A program made the position numbers and the translations under genes. Source: Corynebacterium simulans (GTDB taxonomy: Bacteria > Actinomycetota > Actinomycetes > Mycobacteriales > Mycobacteriaceae). Taken from it: a stretch of DNA of 64,000 bases. This document shows positions 9,004 through 18,733 of this stretch, one piece after another (positions within the stretch are counted from its first letter, which is position 1; each line of letters begins with the position of its first letter). The stretch covers positions 2,480,001-2,544,000 of the forward strand of contig NZ_CP014634.1 of assembly GCF_001586215.1 (NCBI RefSeq), in the 5' to 3' direction. Below the pieces are notes generated by a model that was not told the DNA's origin, made no database searches, and was given only the letters and a program-made list of their open reading frames with translations.

Positions 9004-10110
9004 ATGGCTGAAGCATTGAAACTAAATTTTTCCGCCCCTCGGCGCGGTTTGCCGCCGAAGCACTTCGCGGATCTGTCCCACGACGAGCGCATTGACGTCC
9101 TCGCGGAAATTGGCCTGCCTAAGTTCCGTGCGAACCAGCTTGCAAAGCACTACTACGTACACCGCACCGCCGATGTCTCCGAGATGACAGACATCCCGGC
9201 TGGCAAGCGTGAGGAAGTCCAGGAGCGTCTCTTCCCAACGCTGATGACTCCCATCCGTCAGACCTCCACGGATGACGGGGAGACCACCAAGTCCCTGTGG
9301 CGCCTGCACGATGGCACCATGCTCGAGTCTGTGCTCATGCGCTACCCGGGCCGCGCCACCTTGTGTATTTCTTCCCAGGCCGGCTGCGGCATGGCGTGCC
9401 CGTTCTGCGCTACCGGTCAGGGCGGCCTCGACCGCAACCTGTCCACCGCAGAGATCGTGGAGCAGTTCCGCCACGCCGCCAAGCTCATGGAGGAAGAAGG
9501 CGGCCGCCTGTCCAACGTGGTGTTCATGGGTATGGGCGAGCCGCTGGCCAACTACAAGCGCGTGGTCCACGCCGTGCGCCAGATCACCGGCCAGGACTTG
9601 GCGGGCTTTGGCCTTTCCCAGCGCAACGTGACGGTTTCCACCGTGGGACTTGCGCCAGCTATCCGCAAGCTTGCCGACGAAGACCTCTCCTGCACCCTGG
9701 CAGTCTCCCTGCACACTCCAGACGATGAGCTGCGTGATTCCCTGGTTCCGGTCAACAACCGCTGGCCGGTCGAGGAGGTCCTTGACGCCGCGCGTTACTA
9801 CGCTGACAAATCCGGCCGTCGCATCTCCATCGAGTATGCGCTCATCCGTGACAAGAATGATCAGGACTTCCGCGCCGACATGCTGGGGCAGAAGCTGCAC
9901 CGCGCGCTCGGCTCCAAGGTGCACGTCAACGTCATCCCGCTGAACCCAACCCCGGGCTCCGAGTGGGACGCCGCACCGAAGGCCCGCCAGGACGAGTTCG
10001 TCCGCCGTGTCATCGCTCAAGGCGTGCCGTGCACCGTCCGCGATACCAAGGGCGATGAAATCGCCGCGGCCTGCGGCCAGCTCGCTGCCGACGAACGCGA
10101 GTCCGCCTAA
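9004..10110 (+). CDS. rlmN: 23S rRNA (A2503-C2) / tRNA (A37-C2) methyltransferase RlmN
   Basis: Radical-SAM methylase of A2503 in 23S rRNA and A37 in some tRNAs. The 368-residue product has the CxxxCxxC cluster (C128, C132, C135), the conserved cysteine C121, the MGMGEPLAN motif and the C-terminal cysteine C357 that becomes methylated in the mechanism. The ATG at 9004 is preferred; another ATG at 8992 is in frame. Neither has a strong Shine-Dalgarno sequence. Confidence 0.96.
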   Translation: MAEALKLNFSAPRRGLPPKHFADLSHDERIDVLAEIGLPKFRANQLAKHYYVHRTADVSEMTDIPAGKREEVQERLFPTLMTPIRQTSTDDGETTKSLWRLHDGTMLESVLMRYPGRATLCISSQAGCGMACPFCATGQGGLDRNLSTAEIVEQFRHAAKLMEEEGGRLSNVVFMGMGEPLANYKRVVHAVRQITGQDLAGFGLSQRNVTVSTVGLAPAIRKLADEDLSCTLAVSLHTPDDELRDSLVPVNNRWPVEEVLDAARYYADKSGRRISIEYALIRDKNDQDFRADMLGQKLHRALGSKVHVNVIPLNPTPGSEWDAAPKARQDEFVRRVIAQGVPCTVRDTKGDEIAAACGQLAADERESA

Positions 10111-10138
10111 GACGCAGCCAAGTCGCCCGAGCCATTTA

Positions 10139-10170
10139 CGCCGCCCCAAGCTCGCCTTGGGCGGCGCTTC
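10139..10170 (+). terminator. Weak terminator-like hairpin after rlmN
   Basis: CGCCGCCC (10139-10146) pairs with GGGCGGCG (10159-10166), with an AAG/CTT extension past one bulged C. The following CTTCAGCT is T-poor. Confidence 0.4.
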
Positions 10171-10185
10171 AGCTAAAGAGCGCAT

Positions 10186-10228
10186 AAAAATCTCCCCGTC
10201 ACCCAACAGCAACGTGGGTGGCGGGGAG
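10186..10228 (-). terminator. Terminator of the DUF2631 gene (minus strand)
   Basis: A 13-bp stem (10192-10204 with 10216-10228, one G-U) is followed on the minus strand by ATTTTTATG. Confidence 0.75.
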
Positions 10229-10244
10229 TATTTCGCGTGTGCGC

Positions 10245-10694
10245 TTAGTGCATTGCCTTGTGAGCTGGACGAGCGGTTCCGCGCTCGACGCGCAGGTGGG
10301 AAACGCGAGCCGGGTCGATGTTCAGGGCGCGCAGCTCTGCGTCGTTAAGCTCAGCGTAGGAGCCGGAAACCGTCTTCTGGTCATATACCCAGTCCGGCTC
10401 AACGTGGCCAACCGGCTGGTTGCGAGCGGTGACGGTGCGCACCTGGGAGAGGTTCGGGCGCAGGGCGAAGATGATAAGGCCCAGAGCAAGAACGACGGCA
10501 AGAGCGATGAGCCAGACGGTCTCAACGTGGCCCTTGTGGTTACCGAAGTTGTAGGCCAGCAGGAAGAGTACAGAAATCCAGCCAGCGATCTGAACGCCAG
10601 AGCGGCTGATGCGGGACCAACCAAAACCTGCGGACGGGACGTCCTCAGTGGAAACGCCGTCGAAAACCTGCGGTGCCGGCTTGTGGGAAGACAC
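10245..10694 (-). CDS. DUF2631 membrane protein
   Basis: A 149-residue protein of a family found in actinobacteria next to dxr. Two membrane segments (roughly residues 37-53 and 62-84) are followed by a soluble C-terminal region with [25 protein letters not shown]. The GTG at 10694 is chosen because AAAGGAG sits just upstream on the minus strand. Function is unknown. It diverges from dxr and has its own terminator. Confidence 0.8.
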   Translation of the reverse strand: MSSHKPAPQVFDGVSTEDVPSAGFGWSRISRSGVQIAGWISVLFLLAYNFGNHKGHVETVWLIALAVVLALGLIIFALRPNLSQVRTVTARNQPVGHVEPDWVYDQKTVSGSYAELNDAELRALNIDPARVSHLRVERGTARPAHKAMH

Positions 10695-10839
10695 TTGCTC
10701 TCCTTTGCGTGTACATGGCGCACTCTGCGCGCGCACATGAAATGCCATTTATTCTGTGTAGTAGTTTAAATCATCCTCGCCGCGTTAGCGAAGAAACACC
10801 CCCGGCAATTTCGCTCACCCTATTTTGGCCGCGGCTCGC

Positions 10840-10852
10840 TAGGGTTGGAGAG
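10840..10852 (+). promoter_or_regulatory. Putative leaderless promoter of dxr (-10 TAGGGT)
   Basis: TAGGGT (10840-10845) ends 7 nt before the GTG start. A GGAG lies in the spacer but is too close to the start to act as a normal ribosome binding site. Confidence 0.45.
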
Positions 10853-12019
10853 GTGAGTACACAGCGCATTCTTATTCTCGGGTCCACGGGCTCCATCGGC
10901 ACCCAGGCACTGGAAGTTATCGCCGATAACCCGGATAAATTCCAAGTAGTCGGCATCGCCGCGGGCGGTTCCAACCCGCAATTAGTGATAGAGCAGGCCC
11001 GTGCTCTCAATCTTTCGTTTGACCACGTGGCGGTGGCGAGTGAGCAGGCTGCACGCGAAGTCTCAGCAGCCTTGGGAGGCCCGGTGCGCACGGGCGCGGA
11101 TGCCGCTGAGCAGTTGGTGCGCGAAGTCGAAGCAGACAAGGTGCTCAACGCCTTGGTGGGCTCGATGGGCCTGCGCTCTACCATCGCCACGCTGGAGCAG
11201 GGGGCGTTTCTTGCCCTGGCCAATAAAGAATCTCTGGTGGCCGGCGGCCATATTGTCACCCGCATGGCAAAACCGGGCCAGATCATCCCGGTCGATTCCG
11301 AGCATTCCGCCATGGCGCAGTGCCTGCGCTCCAGCGCGGAAGGGGAGCTGGAAAAGCTCGTGTTGACGGCTTCGGGTGGCCCTTTCCGTGGCCGCACACG
11401 TGAGGAGATGTGGGACGTGACCCCGCAGCAAGCGGCGCAGCACCCCACGTGGTCCATGGGGCAGATGAATACGCTTAATTCCGCGACCTTAATTAATAAG
11501 GGCTTGGAGCTTATCGAGGCCACCTTGCTCTTCGACATTGCCCCCGAGCGCATCGACGTTACGGTGCACCCGCAGTCCATCATTCATTCCATGGCTACAT
11601 TCAAGGATGGCTGCACCATTGCCCAGGCATCGCCGCCTTCGATGAAGCTGCCGATTTCCCTAGCGCTGGATTGGCCGCATCGCGTGCCCGGTGCGCAGCC
11701 GGCGCTCGATTTTTCCAAGGCGCACGATTGGCACTTTGAGCCGCTTGACGACGCCGCGTTCCCCGCCGTTTCCCTTGCCCGCGCCGCGGCGGAGGCGGGT
11801 GGCACGCATCCGGCGGTCTACAACGCCGCGAACGAGGAGGCCGCGGCAGCCTTCTTGGCAGGCCGCATCCACTTCCCAGAGATCGTGGACGTCGTTTACA
11901 AGGTCCTGGGGGAGGCCTCCCAGTTCGCTGGTGTACCCTCATCCGTCGATGATGTAATCGCCGTTGAGGGCGAGGCCCGCCGGCGCGCAAACGCGTTGGT
12001 GGACACTTTGGCTAACTAG
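10853..12019 (+). CDS. dxr: 1-deoxy-D-xylulose 5-phosphate reductoisomerase
   Basis: NADPH- and metal-dependent enzyme making 2-C-methyl-D-erythritol 4-phosphate, the committed step of the MEP route to isoprenoids. The 388-residue product has the NADPH motif [12 protein letters not shown] at the N-terminus, the metal and substrate region PVDSEHSAM, and the KGLELIEA helix. An in-frame extension from 10673 is rejected because the fold starts at STQRILILG. It lies 15 bp before rip, and ispG of the same pathway follows. Confidence 0.97.
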   Translation: MSTQRILILGSTGSIGTQALEVIADNPDKFQVVGIAAGGSNPQLVIEQARALNLSFDHVAVASEQAAREVSAALGGPVRTGADAAEQLVREVEADKVLNALVGSMGLRSTIATLEQGAFLALANKESLVAGGHIVTRMAKPGQIIPVDSEHSAMAQCLRSSAEGELEKLVLTASGGPFRGRTREEMWDVTPQQAAQHPTWSMGQMNTLNSATLINKGLELIEATLLFDIAPERIDVTVHPQSIIHSMATFKDGCTIAQASPPSMKLPISLALDWPHRVPGAQPALDFSKAHDWHFEPLDDAAFPAVSLARAAAEAGGTHPAVYNAANEEAAAAFLAGRIHFPEIVDVVYKVLGEASQFAGVPSSVDDVIAVEGEARRRANALVDTLAN

Positions 12020-12034
12020 AAAGCTTTCACCACT

Positions 12035-13243
12035 ATGGCAAATATCCTGGGCATCGTCTTATTCGCCCTGGGAATCGGTATCACCGTTGCTTTGCACGAG
12101 GCTGGACACATGTTCAGCGCTCGTGCTTTTGGCATGCGCGTGCGCCGCTTCTACATCGGCTTTGGCCCCAAGATCGCGGGCTTTACTCGCGGGCACACCG
12201 AGTACGGCCTGGCGGCCTTCCCGGTGGGCGGTTTCTGCGACATCGCGGGCATGACGGAACAAGATGACTTCCTCACGGAGGAGGAAGAGCCGCATGCGAT
12301 GTACAAGAAGCCGGCATGGCAGCGCGTCATCGTGATGGCCGGCGGCATCATGGTCAACCTCTTTTTGGGTTTTGTCATCTTGCTGCTCATCGCCATGACG
12401 GCGGGCATTCCGAACCCGGATGCAGACGTGCGCCCACGAGTGGGCGAGGTGGTTTGCTCGGCAGATCAGAACCAGCAGGGCAAGTTTGCGGACTGCCAGG
12501 GCGAGGGGCCTGCGGGCAAGGCTGGCGTGAAGGTCGGCGACATCGTCGTGGCCTTGGACGGCAAGCCTTTGGAAAGCTTTGCGCAGCTGCGCGAGGAGGT
12601 CATCCCGCGCCCGGGGGAGAAGGTGCAACTCGAGGTCGAGCGTGATGGCCAGCACAAGACGCTGGAGATCACGCTGGATTCGGTCAAGCGTTTGAACAAG
12701 GAGGGTGCGCTTGTCGACGCCGGCTCCATTGGCCTGGTCAACCGGACGGTAGATACCACGGAAAAGCATGACTTTATCGGCGCCTTCCCGGCCACGGCGC
12801 GTTATGCGGGCTATGTCTTAGACGCGACCGTCGACGGCATTATTCAGTTCCCGGCCAAGGTGCCTGGGGTGGTGGCCTCCATCTTTGGTCACGAGCGCGA
12901 TGTCAACGGTCCGATGTCCGTGGTTGGCGCTTCCCGCGTGGGCGGCGAGCTGGTGGAGCGTAGCCTGTGGTCGACCTTCTTCATGATGCTGGCGACGCTG
13001 AACTTTTTCCTGGCTTTGTTCAACCTCATTCCGCTGCCGCCTTTTGATGGCGGTCACATTGCGGTCATCATTTATGAAAGGATTCGCGACGCCATCCGCC
13101 GCCTGCTTGGCAAGGAGCCGAAGGGTCCGGCCGATTACACAGCCTTGATGCCTATTACTTATGCCATCGCGGCCGTGCTGATGGTGGTTGGTGCGCTCAT
13201 CATCGTCGCCGATGTGGTTAATCCAATTCGCCTATTCGGCTAA
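12035..13243 (+). CDS. rip: Site-2 (intramembrane) zinc metalloprotease, RseP/Rip1 family
   Basis: Polytopic S2P-type protease that releases transcription factors from anti-sigma factors by cleavage in the membrane. The 402-residue product has the zinc motif H21-E22-x-x-H25 in the first membrane helix, a PDZ domain at about 125-215, and the NLIPLPPFDGGHI motif near 330-342 supplying the metal-binding Asp. The mycobacterial relative Rip1 controls cell-envelope composition. It probably shares a transcript with dxr. Confidence 0.94.
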   Translation: MANILGIVLFALGIGITVALHEAGHMFSARAFGMRVRRFYIGFGPKIAGFTRGHTEYGLAAFPVGGFCDIAGMTEQDDFLTEEEEPHAMYKKPAWQRVIVMAGGIMVNLFLGFVILLLIAMTAGIPNPDADVRPRVGEVVCSADQNQQGKFADCQGEGPAGKAGVKVGDIVVALDGKPLESFAQLREEVIPRPGEKVQLEVERDGQHKTLEITLDSVKRLNKEGALVDAGSIGLVNRTVDTTEKHDFIGAFPATARYAGYVLDATVDGIIQFPAKVPGVVASIFGHERDVNGPMSVVGASRVGGELVERSLWSTFFMMLATLNFFLALFNLIPLPPFDGGHIAVIIYERIRDAIRRLLGKEPKGPADYTALMPITYAIAAVLMVVGALIIVADVVNPIRLFG

Positions 13244-13283
13244 GGCCTTTTACTCGCCCTGGGCGCAGGGCGGGCACGAGGCG

Positions 13284-13309
13284 CACCACTTAGCGGTGCT
13301 AAAGTGGTG
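13284..13309. promoter_or_regulatory. Palindrome with embedded ispG -10
   Basis: CACCACTT (13284-13291) and AAGTGGTG (13302-13309) form an 8-bp inverted repeat with a 10-bp centre. TGC-TAAAGT-GG (hexamer 13300-13305), a good extended -10, lies in its right half. It could be an ispG operator. Confidence 0.4.
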
Positions 13310-13354
13310 ACGTTAAATCCCCATTTAAATTCCATGCTTGGTTAAGGAGCATTC

Positions 13355-14518
13355 ATGTCGACCCCAATCGGTCTTGGTATCCCAGACGGCCCACCTCCTA
13401 CCTTGGCTCCGCGACGCAAAACGCGTCAGCTTTTCGTAGGCCCTGTTGGCGTTGGTTCCGAGCACCCGATTTCGGTGCAGTCCATGACCACCACCAAGAC
13501 CCACGACGTTAACGCCACGCTGCAGCAGATTGCGCAGCTGACCGCCACCGGTTGTGACATCGTGCGCGTTGCTTGCCCTAAGCCAGTCGACGCCGAGGCG
13601 CTGCCTGCGATTGCGAAGAAGTCGCCGATCCCGGTCATCGCGGATATCCACTTCCAGCCGAAGTACATCTTCCAGGCCATCGATGCCGGCTGCGCGGCTA
13701 TCCGCGTGAACCCGGGTAACATCAAGGAGTTCGACGGCCGCGTCAAGGAAGTTGCTAAGGCAGCCGGTGACGCTGGCATCCCGATTCGCATCGGCGTCAA
13801 CGGCGGTTCCCTGGATAAGCGCCTGCTCGAAAAGTACGGCAAGGCCACCCCAGAGGCTCTCGTCGAGTCCGCTATCTGGGAGGCCGACCTCTTTGAGGAG
13901 TACGGCTTCGGCGACATCGCAATTTCCGTGAAGCACTCCGATCCAGTCCTGATGGTTGAGGCTTATCGCCAGCTGGCTGCGAAGACCGATTACCCGCTGC
14001 ACCTCGGCGTTACCGAGGCGGGCCCGAAGTTCATGGGCACCATCAAGTCCTCCGTGGCTTTCGGCGCCCTGCTTTCTGAGGGCATTGGCGATACCATCCG
14101 CGTTTCGCTTTCCGCCGATCCGGTTGAGGAAATCAAGGTTGGTGACCAGATTCTGCAGTCGCTAAACCTGCGTCCACGCAAGCTGGAGATCGTCTCCTGC
14201 CCGTCCTGTGGCCGTGCCCAGGTGGACGTTTATAAGCTCGCCGAGGAAGTTACCGCTGGTCTCGAGGGCATGGAGTTCCCGCTGCGCGTGGCTGTTATGG
14301 GTTGTGTTGTTAACGGCCCAGGTGAGGCGCGCGATGCTGACTTGGGTGTTGCTTCCGGCAACGGCAAGGGTCAGATCTTTGTCAAGGGCGAGGTCATCAA
14401 GACTGTCCCTGAGTCCCAGATTGTGGAAACCCTCATCGAGGAAGCAATGCGCATTGCTGACGAGGAAGGCTTGGAGGCCGTCGAGGGTGCCAAGGCTGAG
14501 GTCCGCGTAACCCGCTAG
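13355..14518 (+). CDS. ispG: (E)-4-hydroxy-3-methylbut-2-enyl-diphosphate synthase
   Basis: Iron-sulfur enzyme of the MEP pathway that converts MEcPP to HMBPP. The 387-residue product has the TIM-barrel N-terminal part ([20 protein letters not shown]) and a C-terminal domain whose [4Fe-4S] ligands are in CPSCGR (about 282-285) and [10 protein letters not shown] (about 317). AAGGAG at 13344-13349 fixes the start. A strong terminator follows. Confidence 0.97.
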   Translation: MSTPIGLGIPDGPPPTLAPRRKTRQLFVGPVGVGSEHPISVQSMTTTKTHDVNATLQQIAQLTATGCDIVRVACPKPVDAEALPAIAKKSPIPVIADIHFQPKYIFQAIDAGCAAIRVNPGNIKEFDGRVKEVAKAAGDAGIPIRIGVNGGSLDKRLLEKYGKATPEALVESAIWEADLFEEYGFGDIAISVKHSDPVLMVEAYRQLAAKTDYPLHLGVTEAGPKFMGTIKSSVAFGALLSEGIGDTIRVSLSADPVEEIKVGDQILQSLNLRPRKLEIVSCPSCGRAQVDVYKLAEEVTAGLEGMEFPLRVAVMGCVVNGPGEARDADLGVASGNGKGQIFVKGEVIKTVPESQIVETLIEEAMRIADEEGLEAVEGAKAEVRVTR

Positions 14519-14556
14519 AGCCCACAGAAAACTCAGCATAAAACACGATAAAAATT

Positions 14557-14595
14557 GTCCGCTTCACACTTCGGTGTGGGGCGGACTTTTTGTCT
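14557..14595 (+). terminator. Terminator after ispG
   Basis: GTCCGC/GCGGAC (14557-14562 with 14581-14586), two T-G pairs and CACAC/GTGTG (14565-14569 with 14574-14578) enclose a TTCG loop. TTTTTGTCTC follows. Confidence 0.9.
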
Positions 14596-14606
14596 CTTTC
14601 GGCTGC

Positions 14607-14620
14607 TAGTATGCCGAAAC
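14607..14620 (+). promoter_or_regulatory. Putative leaderless promoter of the penicillin-binding lipoprotein (-10 TAGTAT)
   Basis: TAGTAT (14607-14612) follows TGC and ends 8 nt before the ATG at 14621. There is no Shine-Dalgarno sequence. Confidence 0.5.
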
Positions 14621-16477
14621 ATGAGAAAGATGGTGGCGCTGCTATGTGCGGCTTCGTTTGGGGCTAGCTCGCTGGTGGCGTGCACGCCGAAACCTGTTTC
14701 GGCGGAGCCTGTTGCGGAAAAATTCATCGCGGACATGGAAGCCCGCAACAACGATGAGCTGGCAACGCTGGTGGATAATCCGGACGCCACCACGTCTACG
14801 CTGGATGCCACCTACTCGGGCCTGCAGGCAGAAGGTCTTGATATTGAGCTTGGTGATGTAACCCAGGATGACTCGCACGCCACGGCCAAGTACAAGGTGA
14901 CGTGGGATCTGCCCAAGGACCGCACCTTGAGCTACGACACCGAGATGACCTTGACCAAGAAGGACAAGGACTGGCAGGTGCGCTGGCAGCCGAGCCTGGT
15001 TCACCCGAACTTGGGCGCGCATCAGCACTTGGAGTTGCGCGCCATTGACGCCAAGCGTGCGAGCGTGGTTTCCTCCGACGGCGTGGAGCTACTATCGCCG
15101 GGCCTGCAGTACCGCGTGGTGGTGGACAAGGAAAAAGCGGGGGATATGCGTCCACTGGCCGCCAAGATTTCAAGCGCGTTGAACCAGGCGCACTCCAAGG
15201 ACGATTCCGTGCCGGAGAAGGACGCGGGGGAGTTAGCTAAGGAGCTGGAGGGCTCTGAGGGCAATAGCTACTCGGTGACGATGCTCAATGAGGCCCAGGC
15301 GGAGCAGGTGCGCCCGCAGTTGGAGCACATCGAAGGCGTGCGTTTGAACGAGGAGCCTGCGATGGTGACGAGGGAGACGGGCCTGGCCCCGGATATCCTG
15401 GCGCGCGTGCGCTCGATTGTTTCGGATGAGGTCGAGGGCAATTCTGGTTGGTCTATTTCGGTGGTCAATGAGAACGGTGCCGCGCTTAGCGACGTCGAGC
15501 TGCATCAACCCGAGGAATCTCCCTCCATCCGCGTTGGCTTGGACTACAACGTGCAGCGCGCGGCCCAGGAAGCGGTGAACATGCGCGCTGACTCCGAGGC
15601 GATGCTCGTTGCCATCCGCCCCTCCAATGGTGAGATCCTTGCCGTTGCGCAGACTGAACAGGCAGATAAGAAGGGCGATATCGCGCTGCAGGGTCAGTTC
15701 CCGCCGGGTTCGGTGTTCAAGATCATCACGGCCTCGGCCGCGGTGGATAAGCAGGGCGCTACGGCGGATACCATCGTCCCGTGCCCGGGCACGATGGATC
15801 TGTTTGGCCGCACCGTCACCAACTACAACGGCTTTTCGCTGGGCAGCGTGCCGATGCGCCAGGCTTTCGCACAGTCTTGTAACACCACCTTCGCTGAGGT
15901 CTCGACCAACTTGAAGGAAGGCGAGCTGGCGAAGACAGGCAAGGAGTTCGGCCTGGGCATTGATTACGACATCCCGGGGCTGACCACTATCACGGGCTCC
16001 ATTCCAGAGGGCAAGACTCCGTTGGAGCGCACCGAAGCAGGATATGGCCAGGGCGCGGACTTGGCTAGCCCGTTCGGCATGGCTTTGGTTTCTGCAACGG
16101 TGGCGGCCGGCAAGACGCCGATGCCGACTCTGCTGTCGAATCACAAAACGAAGGCGTCTGAGGACGCCCCGGCACCTGATCCGCACGTGCTGGAAAACGT
16201 CCGCGACATGATGCGCGCGGTGGTTACCGGCGGTACTGCATCGGGTATGCAGGCCGGCGGCACCATTTACGGCAAGACCGGTGAGGCTGAGATCAACGAA
16301 GGCTCCCACGCCTGGTTCACGGGCTACCGCGAAGATGACATCGCCTTCGCCACGCTCGTTGTCTTGGGCGGTGGTTCCGATACCTCGGTCAACATCACCG
16401 ACAACTTCCTGCAGAAGCTCGACGCTTACCGCGCCGAGGGCAACGGCTCGGCTCCCGCGCCACAAGAAGGCGAGTAG
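14621..16477 (+). CDS. Penicillin-binding lipoprotein (class B transpeptidase)
   Basis: Membrane-anchored D,D-transpeptidase for peptidoglycan cross-linking, related to mycobacterial PbpLipo. The 618-residue product has a lipobox ending LVAC with the lipidated cysteine at 21, an NTF2-like MecR1-type N-domain (about 27-135), a dimerisation region and the transpeptidase domain. Catalytic motifs are S364-V-F-K367, S419-C-N421 and K552-T-G554. The start is placed at 14621 because the signal peptide begins there. It is followed by map. Confidence 0.92.
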   Translation: MRKMVALLCAASFGASSLVACTPKPVSAEPVAEKFIADMEARNNDELATLVDNPDATTSTLDATYSGLQAEGLDIELGDVTQDDSHATAKYKVTWDLPKDRTLSYDTEMTLTKKDKDWQVRWQPSLVHPNLGAHQHLELRAIDAKRASVVSSDGVELLSPGLQYRVVVDKEKAGDMRPLAAKISSALNQAHSKDDSVPEKDAGELAKELEGSEGNSYSVTMLNEAQAEQVRPQLEHIEGVRLNEEPAMVTRETGLAPDILARVRSIVSDEVEGNSGWSISVVNENGAALSDVELHQPEESPSIRVGLDYNVQRAAQEAVNMRADSEAMLVAIRPSNGEILAVAQTEQADKKGDIALQGQFPPGSVFKIITASAAVDKQGATADTIVPCPGTMDLFGRTVTNYNGFSLGSVPMRQAFAQSCNTTFAEVSTNLKEGELAKTGKEFGLGIDYDIPGLTTITGSIPEGKTPLERTEAGYGQGADLASPFGMALVSATVAAGKTPMPTLLSNHKTKASEDAPAPDPHVLENVRDMMRAVVTGGTASGMQAGGTIYGKTGEAEINEGSHAWFTGYREDDIAFATLVVLGGGSDTSVNITDNFLQKLDAYRAEGNGSAPAPQEGE

Positions 16478-16542
16478 CACGCACGCAACCCAGCGCTAGC
16501 CGCAGCACTTAACCTGGTTAGCCGCGGGGTGGGGAACAGGAC

Positions 16543-16556
16543 TACCATGGTCAAAC
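16543..16556 (+). promoter_or_regulatory. Putative leaderless promoter of map (-10 TACCAT)
   Basis: TACCAT (16543-16548) ends 8 nt before the ATG at 16557. No ribosome binding site is visible. Confidence 0.4.
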
Positions 16557-17426
16557 ATGAGTAATCGCGCAAAATTGACCCCTCAGAAGCCCACCCCGAT
16601 CCGTACCGTTCCGGATTCCATTGAGCGCCCGGAGTATGTCTGGAAGGAAACCGTCCAGGAAGCGATGGGTGAGCCTTTCGTTCAGACCCCTGAGACCATT
16701 GAGGCCATGCGCGAGGCATCCAAGATTGCCGCTAACGCCCTGCAGGAGGCCGGCAAGGCTGTCGCTCCTGGCGTTACGACTGATGAGCTGGACCGCATCG
16801 CGCATGAGTACATGCTGGATCATGGTGCATACCCTTCGACGCTGGGTTACATGGGCTTCCCGAAGTCCTGCTGCATCTCGCTGAACGAGATCATCTGCCA
16901 CGGTATCCCGGATAGCACCGTGATTGAGGATGGCGACATCGTCAACATCGACGTCACCGCATTCAAGAATGGTGTCCACGGCGATACCAACGCTACCTTC
17001 CTCGCTGGAAACGTTTCTGAGGAGCACAAGCTCCTTGTTGAACGCACCCACGAGGCAATGATGCGCGGCATTAAGGCGGCAAAGCCAGGCCGTGAGGTTA
17101 ACGTCATCGGCCGCGTTATCGAGTCTTACGCCAACCGCTTTGGCTACAACGTTGTCCGTGACTTCACCGGCCACGGCGTTGGCCCTACCTTCCACAACGG
17201 CCTCGTGGTTCTGCACTACGATTCCACCACGTACCGTGACATCCTCGAGCCAGGCATGACCCTTACCATCGAGCCGATGATCAACCTCGGTTCCCTTGAT
17301 TACGAAATCTGGGACAATGACTGGACCGTGCAGAACGTTGACGGCAAGTTCACCGCACAGTTCGAGCACACCCTCGTCATCACCAACGACGGCGCCGAAA
17401 TCCTCACGCTGCCAGACGAGAACTAA
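16557..17426 (+). CDS. map: Type I methionine aminopeptidase
   Basis: Removes the initiator methionine from nascent proteins. The 289-residue product has a roughly 40-residue N-terminal extension carrying a Pro-rich stretch, as in actinobacterial MapB. The metal ligands lie in [16 protein letters not shown] (two Asp), GHGVGPTFH (His), IEPM (Glu) and QFEHTLVIT (Glu). The substrate-side motif [15 protein letters not shown] is also present. A terminator follows. Confidence 0.96.
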   Translation: MSNRAKLTPQKPTPIRTVPDSIERPEYVWKETVQEAMGEPFVQTPETIEAMREASKIAANALQEAGKAVAPGVTTDELDRIAHEYMLDHGAYPSTLGYMGFPKSCCISLNEIICHGIPDSTVIEDGDIVNIDVTAFKNGVHGDTNATFLAGNVSEEHKLLVERTHEAMMRGIKAAKPGREVNVIGRVIESYANRFGYNVVRDFTGHGVGPTFHNGLVVLHYDSTTYRDILEPGMTLTIEPMINLGSLDYEIWDNDWTVQNVDGKFTAQFEHTLVITNDGAEILTLPDEN

Positions 17427-17457
17427 CCGAAGCTAGAAACCTAAGCCAACACAATAT

Positions 17458-17494
17458 AGTGGCGCCCTCCATCTTGGAAGGCGCCACTTTTTCT
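17458..17494 (+). terminator. Terminator after map
   Basis: AGTGGCGCC (17458-17466) pairs with GGCGCCACT (17480-17488 region), with an inner TCCA/TGGA extension. TTTTTC follows. Confidence 0.85.
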
Positions 17495-17524
17495 ATCTGA
17501 CCCGTCTCAATACTGGGCCCAGAT

Positions 17525-17562
17525 ACGCGAAAAGCGCTCCGTCCCCAAAAGGGGAGGAGCGC
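17525..17562 (-). terminator. Terminator of the secreted-protein pair (minus strand)
   Basis: GCGCTCC/GGAGCGC (17534-17540 with 17556-17562) and inner CCCC/GGGG around AAAA are followed on the minus strand by TTTTCGCG. Confidence 0.75.
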
Positions 17563-17598
17563 CAGCGCTTTGAAAGTCCTAGGACCTTCTACCGTAAA

Positions 17599-18027
17599 TT
17601 AGCGGCGGAAGATTGGGTCCAGGATGTGCTGCGGCAGAATGCCGGTGTAGACAGCCTGGTTGTAAGCAGCGATCAGGCCACCGATGACGGAAGCTGCCAG
17701 TGCAGCGTAGGTGCCATCGCGCCAGAGCTTGGCCCAAAGTGCGTTGGTCTCGTCGTCTACAGAGGAACCGAGGAGCTTCTGGCCCTGTGCCGGCTTGGTG
17801 CCGTCGGTCTCACCTGCCCACTTGGAGGACAGGCTCTGCTCCTTGTTGTCGTTCTCGGAGACCTTCTTGCCGGCTTCGATGCCGTCTTTGGCGGAGGTGC
17901 TCCAGTTGGAGGAGCCGTATGGCTTGCCGCCGTCCTCGAGCTCAGCAGCGGAAGCAGCGGAAACGCCGCCAAAAGCAACGGTGGTAGCGGTTGCGAGAGC
18001 AACTGCAGCAGTGCGGAAGTTACGCAT
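17599..18027 (-). CDS. Small secreted or membrane-anchored protein B of unknown function
   Basis: A 142-residue protein with a clean Sec signal peptide (cleavage after SAASA at 27). A polar middle of about 75 residues holds SLSSKW and GQKLLGSS. A C-terminal hydrophobic segment (about 108-124) leads to a tail ending DPIFRR. Order and motifs are shared with the 117-residue product just upstream, so the two look like diverged duplicates. GAAAGGT precedes the ATG. I recall a small secreted-protein gene beside mtr in C. glutamicum, so this looks genus-conserved. It is unlike PorA/PorH, which lack signal peptides. Confidence 0.75.
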   Translation of the reverse strand: MRNFRTAAVALATATTVAFGGVSAASAAELEDGGKPYGSSNWSTSAKDGIEAGKKVSENDNKEQSLSSKWAGETDGTKPAQGQKLLGSSVDDETNALWAKLWRDGTYAALAASVIGGLIAAYNQAVYTGILPQHILDPIFRR

Positions 18028-18060
18028 TTATTTACCTTTCAGAATTCTTGACGGAAGGGA

Positions 18061-18414
18061 TTAGCGGGAGAATGGGCCGTGAACGATGAAGTTGTAGACA
18101 GGTCCAATGATGCCGCCAAGAAGGGCACCAACGCCACCGATGATGGTTGCGGCGTAGAGAGCCTTAGCCCATGCCGGCTGGGAGGAAAGGGTCTCGTATT
18201 CGCCGGTCTCATTAGCGTCACCGTGCTCGGACTTGGAGGAACCGAAGATAGCCTGGCCATCAGCGTTCTGGTCCTTCTCCAAGGCTGCGCCAATCTTGGA
18301 GGAAAGGCTGACGTTGGTGGTGTCCTTAGCCTCAGTTGCGGAAGCAACGGTGGTGCCACCGAATGCTACAGCGATTGCGGTTGCGCCGGCGAGGGCTGCA
18401 TTGCGGATACGCAT
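18061..18414 (-). CDS. Small secreted or membrane-anchored protein A of unknown function
   Basis: A 117-residue protein with a Sec signal peptide (cleavage after TVASA at 26). The polar middle carries SLSSKIG and GQAIFGSS. WAKALYAA leads into a Gly/Ile-rich hydrophobic segment (about 90-108) and a short tail ending GPFSR. The motif order mirrors the neighbour 33 bp downstream, which is probably on the same transcript. The ATG at 18414 has AAGGA upstream at good spacing. A longer TTG-initiated form is possible but lacks a site. Function unknown; the paired C-terminal membrane segments could associate. Confidence 0.75.
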   Translation of the reverse strand: MRIRNAALAGATAIAVAFGGTTVASATEAKDTTNVSLSSKIGAALEKDQNADGQAIFGSSKSEHGDANETGEYETLSSQPAWAKALYAATIIGGVGALLGGIIGPVYNFIVHGPFSR

Positions 18415-18733
18415 ATCAAAAATCCTTAAATGTCGTACTTGCAAGGCTTTCGATGGAAAACCTAAGTGTTTTGTGGAAACTACTCCCGAAATTGCTTTCA
18501 GAGGATTTCCAGAAACACACGGTCGCCGGTTTAATTTCGGCTCGAGCCGGTGTCCTCAATCAAGGTAGCCCATATGTACTTAAATTGCACGTCACGTTTG
18601 TAATTTGATTTAGAAAGTTGTCGGGGCTGCCCCCGTAACCGGTCGGATTTACAACGATGGATTTCGGGATGGTCCCCGTGCTCAAGTGGGCAAACTCTCC
18701 TTCTGAGGTTCCCTTGTGGAGGTAATTGTGATG
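18415..18733 (-). promoter_or_regulatory. Regulatory region upstream of the secreted pair
   Basis: This 319-bp gene-free stretch is richer in A+T than its surroundings. Read on the minus strand, the best promoter is GTGCAA (18585-18590), 17 bp, then GGGC-TACCTT (hexamer 18562-18567), implying a leader near 140 nt. A CGGGG/CCCCG hairpin at 18622-18635 may end the mtr transcript. No ORF with coding character is seen. Confidence 0.4.
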
